45,817 nt of DNA, from assembly GCA_017456585.1 (NCBI GenBank), contig JAFTJD010000080.1:1-45817 (forward strand). The letters run 5' to 3'. Within the stretch, counting starts at the first letter, position 1, and each line of letters opens with the position of its first letter. Source of the stretch: Lachnospiraceae bacterium. GTDB taxonomy: Bacteria > Bacillota > Clostridia > Lachnospirales > Lachnospiraceae. Below are positions 34,201 through 40,423 of the stretch, one piece after another. The translations under genes and the position numbers were made by a program. Below the pieces are notes generated by a model, which saw nothing but the letters and a program-made list of their open reading frames with translations, was not told the DNA's origin and did no database searches.

Positions 34201-36948
34201 AAGGACGGAGTATATTCATACATTCCTGAGAAACTTGCAGAGAATGAGAATCCGGATGATCCTAGTGCACAGAGAGATGATTACATCTATGATGTATACT
34301 ATCGTGTAAGTTACTACGAGAAAGAGGATAACTATAATGGATATCCAAGAGCTATGGAATACCTTGACAGAGGTGTATACGCAGTAGAAACAAATAGTGG
34401 TGTATACGTATCATGGAGAATTCTTGTATCAGAGTACGGTGAGGATATAGCATTTAACGTTTACCGTAACGGAAAGCGTATAAATGATGAGCCTATTACA
34501 GATAAGACAAACTTCGTAGATCCTACAGGTAAGGCTTACGACTCATACGCAGTATGTAAGGTACAGGATGGCCTTTACTACATGAGTGATGCAGTATTGG
34601 CTACAAAGGATAACTATTTATCAATTCCTACTCAGAAGCCTGAGCCACAGCCTGATAAGAACGGCGAGCTTGAGACATATACAATGAATGATGCCGGAAT
34701 AGCAGACGTTGATGGTGATGGACAGTATGAAGTTATTATTAAGTGGTATCCAAGCGGTGCATTCGATTCGGGTGCAGCAAATGGACCTTCAGCTCCTACT
34801 ATCTTTGATGTATATAAGCTGGATGGAACACCACTTTGGAGACTTAACCTTGGTCTCGAGATGCCTTCAGGTGCTCACTTCAATCCATTTATGTTCTATG
34901 ATTTAGATTCAGATGGTAAGGCAGAGTTATTCCTTAAGACATCAGATGGTACAGTATCATATAGACCTAATGAAGATGGTTTATTTGATATGACAGATGA
35001 AAGTACAATTATCTCATACATTGGAGATAGAAGTGTAACTCCTGGACAGAACATTAATGCTAACGGTCATGTTGCACCTGCAACTAATGAGTACGTAACA
35101 GTATTTAATGGTCTTACAGGTGAAGAAATCGATACAGTAGTATTTGCTAACTTAACAGGTAATTATTCTGATTGGGGTTCATCAAGCGATGGTGGTAACC
35201 GTTCAGCACGTTACAACATTGCAATTGCATATCTTCCGGCAGATCAGAATGACCCTAATTGTACAGAAACAATCCCGGCAGTATTATATAACCGTGGATA
35301 CTATGCTAAGACAACAGTTGCCGCATACGCATTGAGAGATGGCGAGATTTCACTTGAGTGGAATTATGTGACAGAGAGCGGAACTATTAATGCAGCTAAG
35401 GGTAACCATAACATGTCAACAGGTGATGTTGATAAGGATGGTTTCGACGAGTTAGTAATTGGTGCTCTTGCACTTGATCATGATGGTACAGTTCTTTGGT
35501 CAAAGAATGGTCTTAACGGACAGGATTATGCAGGCCATGCAGATTCAATCCACTTGGCAGCTATGAATCCTAACAATACAGACTTATATGTATTCGTACC
35601 ACAGGAGCATACAGATGCTACATACAATCATTCATTAAGTAATGCAGGAACAGGTACTCGTTGGTTAGCTTCATGGTTCACAAAGAAAGACGTTGGACGT
35701 GGTGTTGCAGCTAACATTACACCTAATCCGGGTTATGAGTTCTGGGCAGCATCAGTTGGTAGTGGACTTTACGGATTTGACGGAACACTTATTTCTAAGT
35801 CAAATGCTATCCCTATGAACTGGGTACTTTACTGGGACGGAGACCTTCTTAGTGAGCTTGGTGATGGCGCATCAACAGAAGGACGTATGGTAATTTCTAA
35901 GTACAATATGGAGACAGAGAAGTGCGATGTAATCGCTAACTTAGTTGGAACTAAGCTTTGTAACTGGTCAAAGAATTCACCTTCACTTACAGCTGATATG
36001 CTCGGTGACTGGCGTGAAGAAATCATTGTACGTAATGAAGATGATACAGAACTTCGTATTTACATGACTGTAACTGAAACAGATTATATGATCTATACAT
36101 TGATGCATGATCCTGTATATCGTAACGCAGTTGCTAACCAGAACACATCATACAACCAGCCTGCACATGTAGGTATTTACCTTGGTGAAGACCAGAGAGA
36201 TGTAGTTCTTAACATGCAGCTCGATACAGCAGAGGTAGTATATACAACTGCAGAAGAGACAGGAACAACAACACCTGTAGTTCCTTCACGTCCTGTAGTT
36301 AAGCCTCCGGTTTCTGATGATGATTATGTTGATAGTGATGATGATTATTCAGATGATACAGATACTTCAACTAATGTATCAGCAGAAGAGCAGGCTAAGC
36401 TTGACGAGAAGAACCGTGAACGCGTTGAGAAACGTTGGGCAGGTAACGAAGGATGGCAGAAGGTTGACGGTGAGTGGTATTACTTCGAGCCGGAAGGTGA
36501 TCTTAAACTCGGATGGGTTGAAGACAAGGATGGCAAGTGGTATTACATGAGCAACGCAGGTAGCATGTCTACTAAGTGGGTTCAGTCACCTGAGTCAAAA
36601 CTTTGGTACTACATGGAAGAAGAAAATGGTCATATGCTTTCAAATGACTGGTTAAAGGATCCTGCTTCAAATCGTTGGTATTACCTTGATCAGAACGGTG
36701 CAATGTGTACAGGTTGGATTTATGTAGATAATGCATGGTATTATCTTGACAACAGCGGTGCAATGTGTACAGGTTGGAATCTTGTAAACGGCAAGTGGTA
36801 CTTACTTGGCGCAGATGGTGCTATGTTATCAGGATGGCAGTATGTAAATGGTAAGTGGTATTACATGAAGGAAGACGGAGAATGTCTCCTTGATACTACT
36901 ACACCGGACGGTCATAAGGTTGACAAGGACGGAGCAAGAATCGACTAA
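25225..36948 (+). CDS. Giant secreted rhamnogalacturonan-degrading protein (SGNH esterase, CE12-like esterase, PL11 lyase)
   Basis: This 3907-residue protein has a signal peptide ending near residue 32 (PVLA-AG). Accessory beta modules fill about 50-390. Three Listeria/Bacteroides-type (Flg_new) repeats with FDxN...GW(Y/F)TD...YAKW occur at about 391-460, 673-740 and 1148-1217, with LamG/CBM-like modules between. A first SGNH esterase spans about 920-1115 (S926 in GDSL, GYND, D1089 and H1092). A CE12-like rhamnogalacturonan acetylesterase spans about 2089-2310 (S2096 in GDST, D2289 and H2292 in DHNH). BIG-type modules lie before and after it, and LamG-like ones after it. Residues of about 3038-3670 match PL11 rhamnogalacturonan lyase (YPRAMEYLDRGV, DVDGDGQYEV, YDLDSDGKAELFLKTSDG). 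A Pro/Asp-rich linker and seven choline-binding-like GW...WYY repeats (3743-3895) end it, so it is probably held on the cell wall. The combination should deacetylate and cleave the rhamnogalacturonan I backbone of pectin. Monocistronic, with its own promoter and terminator. Confidence 0.9.
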   Translation: MSIKKRISKIISGILTFAMLLSCMANATPVLAAGVASLMSNDVPTVYSSGNETASGSAVALYYDFGVKGYAAPYVQVGSNTTVDGCSLVTDGKDITLSALSSETTNPLYDGFRTNAAGQATITIDLVPGKYDIEMGIASDLNMSATYTFTSNGSQCVSEAITVSAKGTAVKNYEDVNITGSQLVLTVTADASKYGVLNYINIVPVIEDKVYTFGEADLDVKGDGFVTTDLAETEIGTTGVKIAVSSGSNYTNVLVRNNSSTNSGYYPLTQPTDNGYYLFLGAGGSNNKAAMTITLPETVPAGRAIDIEFVKILGTNNGSTNRGGVNNAQSMVIDTTTIDVKTGYEFTTWNTKTVVTENDISTITVNLGAWAAIGIKSITVREATAEDFAKVNVEFDLNGHGTTTPDSQELSVGSAAIEPTAPIADGYVFRGWYTDAACTNAWNFATGVTEDTILYAKWIIDPVVTVENALYTQSFSGVTAGEVAKSVDSKIGDMSASILTDDTHGFYLKAIQGGGSGYREIKVDFTNVDVSDKYNYTIEFDAILTPSKSHAEAFNYWNITGTDVVYSSGIVTEGYILKLHNQEAASTEYTVNDSETKINIPSTGWYHYKLDVNKVAGTVTINITGDTNVATDVVVPYNGDGDVAGFYAYVGRYYGEFCLDNIVVYEVVNETEATVSFDMNDVGEQIAPVTVTKGETYTAPTPAAVGYTFDGWYTDETLTTPYDSSVAVTDNLKLYAKWTEIVAGTEYKLVMDATGNTTAVNCTVLVLENVSGYRVTTVDANGNIVSQYETVAQPTSVDTTGATKLEITPIFYYAIGNAASELGSASSYEITLPAGTYDFTVYNTSGNRCDVYADDQMLVNNILQYGSTPNYFTSKDIVTDGVITIFTADYDTKNGKTAADMNIQVKVVAAPSIANRTQKIYVLGDSLVAMYYNGCSEVNNLYQTGWGQVLADYLVDTVDVVDLGNSGITANGLYTTAFSQVVGSGKTGDILILESGYNDRSYDTEDVMKTALRNMISEAEAVGVTVILVSPNASSHTYNESVSWTNRMEAVVEETGVDYIDLSALSYNFFESLYEGDKTVMEAVWNVSDGLHSTYNAANKFAAIIAGELYNSLGYASLVNTSHVYTFVDTAGNVISCSANGATDSTKAKVTYDLNGQGGKTYVLATKGTKLTAPTAPSVFGYSFEGWFTDAACTEANKWDFDTDTVSADTVLYAKWVESTVWYSQDFTDVTDASTVATSTNNQAQVKIATDATHGNYLTYDFTGASYNSRGMVMNFGSLDVSESTKYVIEFDAAIKTGGHSASNRTDAQSTYFIVKGEEYVASNMNNASSEGYILHMVNDPTSEVFKVNKLDNVTVPAGEWCHYKLYVDKEQGYVSTTITNATGTVIYDNMVTAINGAGDVRGLHVVAGRYYPVVSLDNVMVRAVANADVFGEIRVEELLSVEFTSGINKTIEQPDSSSHFPLVIKAMGNLGSDLTDKVTVKWSMLGLDEEDGYISLTKASGTGEGTTGVAPDGTTAYFNVRNGVSNYYGAVKAEVTYGDTTLVVYTPFAVLGSSSADANQLAPAGGYPASMDEYADSMIGYVGDAHDINGKDVALNNWSIYGGNPDKTITLVKEDGKKALKFNATNGGGSAVAVYQWADQSSQYAIDFTAKFTAAMACGVYFNTPNNGTNNPEWTMSYADNKVTFGDQTISNVNANEWYRFVIKADPSTQIASIAVYNEAGTKIGDITDVAMTNDDSVQKYFCFMGTWPMYLNSFEAYKPSASEITVTATADTVAVPENGAADATVDLTATIGSNDGSTLTGVITWSLADEYANVEIASTGDQTARLTVKEGAAGKVTVVATMGSVRKEFVVTLTTTSDVVSFTKSTSSITIPFTGEESVSYDFKAVTLSNTGDVIDGGTMTYTLLAKDGETVATAINGVTFANGVLTVAAGANPAVVYVKAVNANGLSTKVKVNIHGFSFAFGSADPAAGYTHVTADTMYTDKLGFGFMSTSGLTANDANVAGTEDFRFKVAVPNGNYNVVLTTSASSVTSEVVESVPAVTGITRTATTFDVAVCDGVLDVTFPAGSTVSNVVITKCAAKTALEKPMIYAIGDSTTKNKVSASAQISWGNVVAEGLVSLPEAFSGFANHGKAGDDSVVYYNNARVEAVLLNICPGDYVTVNMGINSKTTGEAASYYTLLSEYFVEGIIQRGGIPVIVTATPDGPVGDRVSTNYNSATGKFTNSRGDSARNDVLRQIAAEKGLNIIELGQWGQDWMNTLTAADVTAYNAANGTSYTTVLELVQSWYADHNHYREYLAVQIAEFLLGELEDMTVDKTVVEYDFENETSSNWGMTGNFSSAVAITTESGNKYLKITTDLVGVSSVSKLLGLPKMTQVTVEFDWYVGGQTSTNKAGFSGVNMFDGSNEVLSLVAGEMRAAGETSKVYYLTDDIGSKVETSATVANGNWYKVKVDFDFKNDVADIYLDGVKIASDVAILEIAQKIDTVGFTTYDPAGGVKVATTMGIDDLSLSYVEKTAEDDLVTIYSVDAIDNIRVTKDELATTYVHPTTVGVLLTNGEAYEVEIDMTSWKCANFNANVKATYTWTADIIAPAQYPNNKGLKVSYVMEYDVPPTVEYDYYNDFTFDAEIIPTVAWGSGMNPHSSSGYMGLSVLRKADGDGYLSASVSNAGGDRGSRLDLNSGIISGATVSFDWLLADCSSTSAAELVFVSNSVWHSYFGLRYDNNYNISFYTKNDLLSSTTQEEYEGAITAADPVNTGLGGQNKWFNVTVTFDYLAHTADITIVDKANPANTFTQSGIAIDNKATGIRTFVMHAMKLSGNATATMGLDNIAVQYDKFTVADIVSVKNQADVSFSLNEFKAFQFPTTVQATMGDGSKLNIPITEWTATPEFDGVTTGEYVWTADLIVPEGYTNHFGLNTSFTMTYAVYPFPVYAYNPTTLELEFGEELPAEFPTEVLAHMNNGTIAYVEVGEWVPIREFNSAEEGIYVYGANIVPKDGVYSYIPEKLAENENPDDPSAQRDDYIYDVYYRVSYYEKEDNYNGYPRAMEYLDRGVYAVETNSGVYVSWRILVSEYGEDIAFNVYRNGKRINDEPITDKTNFVDPTGKAYDSYAVCKVQDGLYYMSDAVLATKDNYLSIPTQKPEPQPDKNGELETYTMNDAGIADVDGDGQYEVIIKWYPSGAFDSGAANGPSAPTIFDVYKLDGTPLWRLNLGLEMPSGAHFNPFMFYDLDSDGKAELFLKTSDGTVSYRPNEDGLFDMTDESTIISYIGDRSVTPGQNINANGHVAPATNEYVTVFNGLTGEEIDTVVFANLTGNYSDWGSSSDGGNRSARYNIAIAYLPADQNDPNCTETIPAVLYNRGYYAKTTVAAYALRDGEISLEWNYVTESGTINAAKGNHNMSTGDVDKDGFDELVIGALALDHDGTVLWSKNGLNGQDYAGHADSIHLAAMNPNNTDLYVFVPQEHTDATYNHSLSNAGTGTRWLASWFTKKDVGRGVAANITPNPGYEFWAASVGSGLYGFDGTLISKSNAIPMNWVLYWDGDLLSELGDGASTEGRMVISKYNMETEKCDVIANLVGTKLCNWSKNSPSLTADMLGDWREEIIVRNEDDTELRIYMTVTETDYMIYTLMHDPVYRNAVANQNTSYNQPAHVGIYLGEDQRDVVLNMQLDTAEVVYTTAEETGTTTPVVPSRPVVKPPVSDDDYVDSDDDYSDDTDTSTNVSAEEQAKLDEKNRERVEKRWAGNEGWQKVDGEWYYFEPEGDLKLGWVEDKDGKWYYMSNAGSMSTKWVQSPESKLWYYMEEENGHMLSNDWLKDPASNRWYYLDQNGAMCTGWIYVDNAWYYLDNSGAMCTGWNLVNGKWYLLGADGAMLSGWQYVNGKWYYMKEDGECLLDTTTPDGHKVDKDGARID

Positions 36949-36988
36949 TCTAATCAATTAAACATTAATATGAATATATTTTCATAAA

Positions 36989-37026
36989 CAAGAACGGCAT
37001 CCATTTGGATGCCGCTCTTGTTTTTT
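36989..37026 (+). terminator. Intrinsic terminator after the giant gene
   Basis: Bases 36989-37002 pair with 37007-37020 (core CGGCATCC / GGATGCCG) with one A-C mismatch and a 4-nt loop, followed by TTTTTT (37021-37026). It is a strong terminator. Confidence 0.9.
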
Positions 37027-37035
37027 GAAAAGTTC

Positions 37036-37107
37036 TTGTATCTCTATTCTGTTTCTGATATAATTTCATTGTAACATTCTGTTACATTCATTAGGTCATT
37101 CGACCAA
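37036..37107 (+). promoter_or_regulatory. Promoter, palindrome and conserved leader of the second Rpn locus
   Basis: TTGTAT (37036-37041), a 17-nt spacer and TATAAT (37059-37064) precede the perfect inverted repeat TGTAACA-TTC-TGTTACA (37070-37086), placed over the expected start point. The following bases, with the hairpin GGTC-attc-GACC, are the same as in the leader at 21069-21100. The promoter thus survives although the 5' two-thirds of the gene is missing. Confidence 0.6.
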
Positions 37108-37122
37108 TTTTTCCAAATACTA

Positions 37123-37590
37123 ACTTATACTGGTAAATTTCAACTGAATGTGTTAGACTTAAGGAAGATAGAACTCGCAACTGAAGAGGATAAGGAATAT
37201 AAGATTGATTACTGGGCTAGATTTTTCAAAGCTAAAACATGGGAGGAGATTAAAGTGTTAGCATCAAAATATCCAATCATAGCAGATGCAGCTGTCAGTA
37301 TACGTGAAATGACTGAGGAGGAAGAGATACGTGCACTTTGCGAAACACGTGAGGATTATGACCGTATTGAACGAACATGGAAGTTTGAGATTGCTGAACT
37401 AAAAAAGGCAAATGATAATCTGCAAGAAGCGAATGATAATCTGCAAGAAGCGAATGATAATCTGCAAGAAAAAAATAATCATCTGAATGAAATAAATGAT
37501 AATTTGCAAAAGGAGCTTGCTGACGCGAATTCGGAAAAAGAAGAACTTCTCGCTAAGATAGTTGCACTTGAGACCCAAATTAATAAGTAA
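37123..37590 (+). pseudogene. Rpn-family locus reduced to its C-terminal part (remnant or stand-alone C-terminal protein)
   Basis: From about 37123 the frame matches the Rpn protein at 21129-22058 from about residue 167 onwards; the nuclease core (D86, E100, Q102) is absent. The conserved leader joins the middle of the gene directly, so about 520 bp present in the other copy are missing. The frame stays open for the whole length. From GTG 37150 it would give 146 residues ending in a coiled coil made of three exact 21-bp repeats (NDNLQEA units). Over about 93 aligned codons I count about 20 synonymous and 5 non-synonymous differences from the full-length copy, unlike a freely decaying remnant. 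No SD precedes GTG 37150, so translation is doubtful. It could be a pseudogene or a separate C-terminal protein comparable to the short Rpn products known to inhibit the nuclease. Confidence 0.7.
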
Positions 37591-37601
37591 ACTTCTTGAT
37601 A

Positions 37602-37633
37602 AAAGGTCGGCAGTATAGTCGGCCTTTGCTTTT
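37602..37633 (+). terminator. Terminator after the truncated Rpn locus
   Basis: AAAGGTCGGC (37602-37611) pairs with GTCGGCCTTT (37618-37627), ten pairs including two G-U, with a 6-nt loop. It is followed by GCTTTTT. It lies just before the next gene. Confidence 0.7.
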
Positions 37634-37657
37634 TAAATGAAACTAGGCGGTGATATT

Positions 37658-39385
37658 GTGGATAGTAGGATTATAAGTAATTATGTGGCAGGAACATATG
37701 CAAATACGGCACCGGCAACACTTGCGGCAGCGGCGGATGCAAGTGCCGCTTCTGATGCGGAACAAGCTGTTTCGGAAGCAATTAACGCAAGTGCGGATAA
37801 AACATTGGATGCTTTCGTGACACAGGTGCTTAAAGAGGCGGGTATAGTTAAGAATGAGCGCACTATGAACCTTGTAAAGCTTCTTGTTGAACAACATCAA
37901 CCGGTTAATAAAGAAACTATAGGTATGTATAATCGACTAATGGCACAGAATCCGGGAGTTGACATACAGACTTTAATAATCATGCACAAGAATAATATAG
38001 ATATCACAAGTGCCATGCTTATTCAGTTTGATAACTATAAAGCAAATGAACATCAGCTTATGAGAGAACTGGATGTTGTAGCTAATAATCTGAGTGAAGT
38101 TATAGATGTTCTGATGAATGAAGATGCAAGTAAGGCATCTGAATTATTAAAGGGCTTAGATGAGTTTGTACAAAATATGACACGTGAGACAGGCGAATTG
38201 CACGGCTTATATGCAGGAATGGGCGAAACACAAGGCTTATATGATGGAGTAGGTGAAGCGAAAGGCATATATAGTGGAACAGGTGAATCGCAAGGGATAG
38301 GTGGCATGTCAGGACAGCAGGATGTTACTGTATATAGTTCGAGCAATCAAGTGAACAGTTTGATTGGTCAAAATGACGGCGTAACAGGACAGTTAGGCGG
38401 TACGGACAGTGCAAGTAACTTTGTGAATCAAAGTGTTAGAATAACAGACCGGGCAGATGGCATGGCAGGAGAAACATACGGCATAGTAGAGCAACTAAGC
38501 AGTGAGAATCAAGCAAACAGCTTGACAGGACAAACTGAAAGTGTGGCAAGCAATATTATAGAACAATCAAAATCTATCAATCAGGCAACTGACGTGTTGA
38601 AGCAATTACTCGCTACTGTAGGAAAGCAAGCAGAAGCTAAAGCTATGCCGGATGATATTTCTAAAGACTTCTTTAGCAAAGTTGCGCAGTTGATTAATGA
38701 GTCTTCTGATGACGTTACAAATGCTAAGATATTGGGACAACTTTCAACAGATGACTTTAAGAGAACTGCAAGGGAGATACTTAGGGAGGCTATTCTTTTG
38801 AGTCCGGAAGAAGTGGCTGATAAGGAAGAACTTAAGGAATACTATAGAAAACTGAAGGCTTCTACAGATAAGCTGATTGATGTAATGAATAATCTGGGAG
38901 ATAAAGCGGCGGATTCAGCAGTTGCTAATTCAATGAGAAAGATGTCAGATAACGTGACTTTCATGAATCAGGTGAATGCGTACATGCCTTATGTTCAGCT
39001 TCCTTTAAAGCTTATTAAAGAAGAAGCTCATGGTGATTTCTACGTATATAAGAGGAATAAGAAGGATATTAAGAATAATGAGACATTGACAGCGGTGCTT
39101 AAGCTTAGTATGAAACACCTTGGGAAACTAGATGTTTTTGTTAAGCTGAGGGACAAAGCTCTTAATATTGAATTCAAGTGCGAGAAGAAAGAGATAACAG
39201 CTTTTATAGAGCAAAGACTTGAAGGATTAGAAGAAAGGCTTAAGACGGCAGGATATTTGCCGAATATAGATGTATCGGATATTAGGAATGATAGCGATAA
39301 AGAGTTTGATTTTACAAGAGATTTCCTTGAGAGCGGCAGTGACATGGGTGAGGTAAGCCGATATTCTTTCGATATGAAAGCATAG
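37658..39385 (+). CDS. YlqG-like protein of unknown function
   Basis: The 575-residue protein is rich in Ala, Asn, Gln and Leu, with no signal peptide or membrane segment. An Ala-rich N-terminal part leads into helical segments. A Gly-rich insertion follows at about residues 179-218, built of four 10-residue units (GExxGLYxGx) that correspond to 30-bp DNA repeats (38192-38311). The conserved-looking C-terminal region starts at about residue 330. By position between rnhB and a FlhB-like gene it corresponds to Bacillus YlqG, and it has the general look of hook-length-control-like proteins, but I see no diagnostic motif. I chose GTG 37658 because AGGCGGTGA (37645-37653) lies 4 nt upstream; ATG 37637 has no SD. 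Its last codons merge into a 14-bp repeat array. Confidence 0.6.
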   Translation: MDSRIISNYVAGTYANTAPATLAAAADASAASDAEQAVSEAINASADKTLDAFVTQVLKEAGIVKNERTMNLVKLLVEQHQPVNKETIGMYNRLMAQNPGVDIQTLIIMHKNNIDITSAMLIQFDNYKANEHQLMRELDVVANNLSEVIDVLMNEDASKASELLKGLDEFVQNMTRETGELHGLYAGMGETQGLYDGVGEAKGIYSGTGESQGIGGMSGQQDVTVYSSSNQVNSLIGQNDGVTGQLGGTDSASNFVNQSVRITDRADGMAGETYGIVEQLSSENQANSLTGQTESVASNIIEQSKSINQATDVLKQLLATVGKQAEAKAMPDDISKDFFSKVAQLINESSDDVTNAKILGQLSTDDFKRTAREILREAILLSPEEVADKEELKEYYRKLKASTDKLIDVMNNLGDKAADSAVANSMRKMSDNVTFMNQVNAYMPYVQLPLKLIKEEAHGDFYVYKRNKKDIKNNETLTAVLKLSMKHLGKLDVFVKLRDKALNIEFKCEKKEITAFIEQRLEGLEERLKTAGYLPNIDVSDIRNDSDKEFDFTRDFLESGSDMGEVSRYSFDMKA

Positions 39386-39489
39386 AAATTAATGCATCGG
39401 TATTAATCTATAGAAATTAAAGCATAGAAATTAGTGCATAGAAATTAATGTATAGAAATTAAAGCATGGATATTAATGCATAGATATGG
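39381..39489. repeat. 14-bp tandem repeat array (about 7.5 units)
   Basis: Seven units of about 14 bp (consensus CATAGAAATTAATG) run from 39381 to 39478, with a partial eighth. The array begins inside the last codon and stop of the YlqG-like gene, so the stop codon TAG is part of the first unit. It fills the gap up to the dispersed hairpin repeat. Confidence 0.85.
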
Positions 39490-39490
39490 T

Positions 39491-39540
39491 GAAATTACCT
39501 CTCGAGCAAGATGATGAATTGCATAGCAGGTAAAAGGTAG
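39491..39540. repeat. Dispersed single copy of the 63-bp-type hairpin repeat
   Basis: GAAATTACCT at the start and AGCAGGTAAAAGGTAG at the end match the units at 19615-19880 in order and spacing. The inverted arms TTACCT and AGGTAA are kept while the loop has diverged. The 3' end of the element provides AAAAGG, the likely ribosome binding site of the next gene. Confidence 0.65.
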
Positions 39541-39544
39541 AACA

Positions 39545-39835
39545 ATGGTCGGAAGGGAAGCGGATATTTTGGACAAAAATAAAAAAGCGATAGCCTTGTC
39601 TTATGATAAAGGTGATAAGGCACCTATAGTTGTGGCGAGCGGTGCCGGTTATTTGGCTGATAAGATTATTGATACTGCTAAAGAAGCGAAAGTTCCTGTA
39701 CATAAGGATGCGAAGCTTGCGGAATCTCTTTCGGACATAGAAATAGGAGATGCTATTCCGCCGGAGCTTTATAATGCTGTGGCAGAGATACTTTTATTTG
39801 TTACGGACTTGGAAAAAATCAAGTCTAAAATATAG
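39545..39835 (+). CDS. ylqH: FlhB C-terminal-like protein (YlqH type)
   Basis: The 96-residue protein matches the cytoplasmic C-terminal domain of FlhB/YscU-type export switch proteins. AIALSYDKGDKAPIVVASG, the helix ADKIIDTAKEAKVP, VHKDAKLAESL and IPPELYNAVAEIL correspond to the FlhB order. The autocleavage NPTH motif that precedes this region in FlhB is missing, and there are no membrane segments. Such short versions occur outside flagellar operons as YlqH in Bacillus, and their function is unknown. AAAAGG (39532-39537) lies 7 nt before the ATG. No flagellar or secretion genes lie nearby. Confidence 0.85.
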   Translation: MVGREADILDKNKKAIALSYDKGDKAPIVVASGAGYLADKIIDTAKEAKVPVHKDAKLAESLSDIEIGDAIPPELYNAVAEILLFVTDLEKIKSKI

Positions 39836-39949
39836 TGACAAGTTAGATGATGAATAATAGTAGCAGCCAGTAACAAGCGGATAATAATAGCAGGCAGTAG
39901 CAAAGAATAATGGATAGTAGCAGATAGTAATATATAACAGGGGGAAAAC

Positions 39950-40318
39950 TTGAGGGAGAAGCTTAATAAAAGAAGACTTGGAAGTGATAAAGAGTCGCTT
40001 GCTGTTGAGTATCTGGAAAAACAGGGATATGTAATACTGGAACGGAATTTTAGGTGCAAGAAGGGCGAGATAGATGTGATTGCGAGGGAAGACGGTTTTC
40101 TTGTATTTGTAGAGGTGAAATTTCGTACGGATGAAAGCGCGGGAGAACCGGGAGAAGCTATAGATGTAAGGAAGCAGAAGACGATTTACAAGGTGGCTGA
40201 ATATTATATATATTCTAAGCACCTTTGCGAGGATATACCATGCAGATTTGATGCTGTCACTATTGTAGATGATAGGATTAGTCTTGTGAAGAATGCATTC
40301 GGCGGACTTAGTATGTAA
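39950..40318 (+). CDS. yraN: YraN/UPF0102 endonuclease-fold protein
   Basis: The 122-residue protein is a YraN family member with a PD-(D/E)XK-like fold. The core motif runs ERNFRCKKGEIDVIARE and then VFVEVKFR, giving the E, D and E-x-K positions. The exact role is not established. Start TTG 39950 is supported by AGGGGG (39939-39944) at 5 nt and by the normal family length; no ATG lies nearby in frame. The 114-nt gap before it carries degenerate TAGCAG-containing repeats and no gene. Confidence 0.9.
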   Translation: MREKLNKRRLGSDKESLAVEYLEKQGYVILERNFRCKKGEIDVIAREDGFLVFVEVKFRTDESAGEPGEAIDVRKQKTIYKVAEYYIYSKHLCEDIPCRFDAVTIVDDRISLVKNAFGGLSM

Positions 40319-40423
40319 GGTTCGAGATAGCATGAGAATAACCAAGACTTCTGCTCTAACAATAAAATGCTGTCAATAAAATGCTTGTACGCAGTGGTTT
40401 TATATGGTAAACTGTATAAGGTG

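Noticed and set aside
39794..40345. 183-codon minus-strand frame over yraN
   Set aside because: Antisense to the conserved yraN with no initiation signals.
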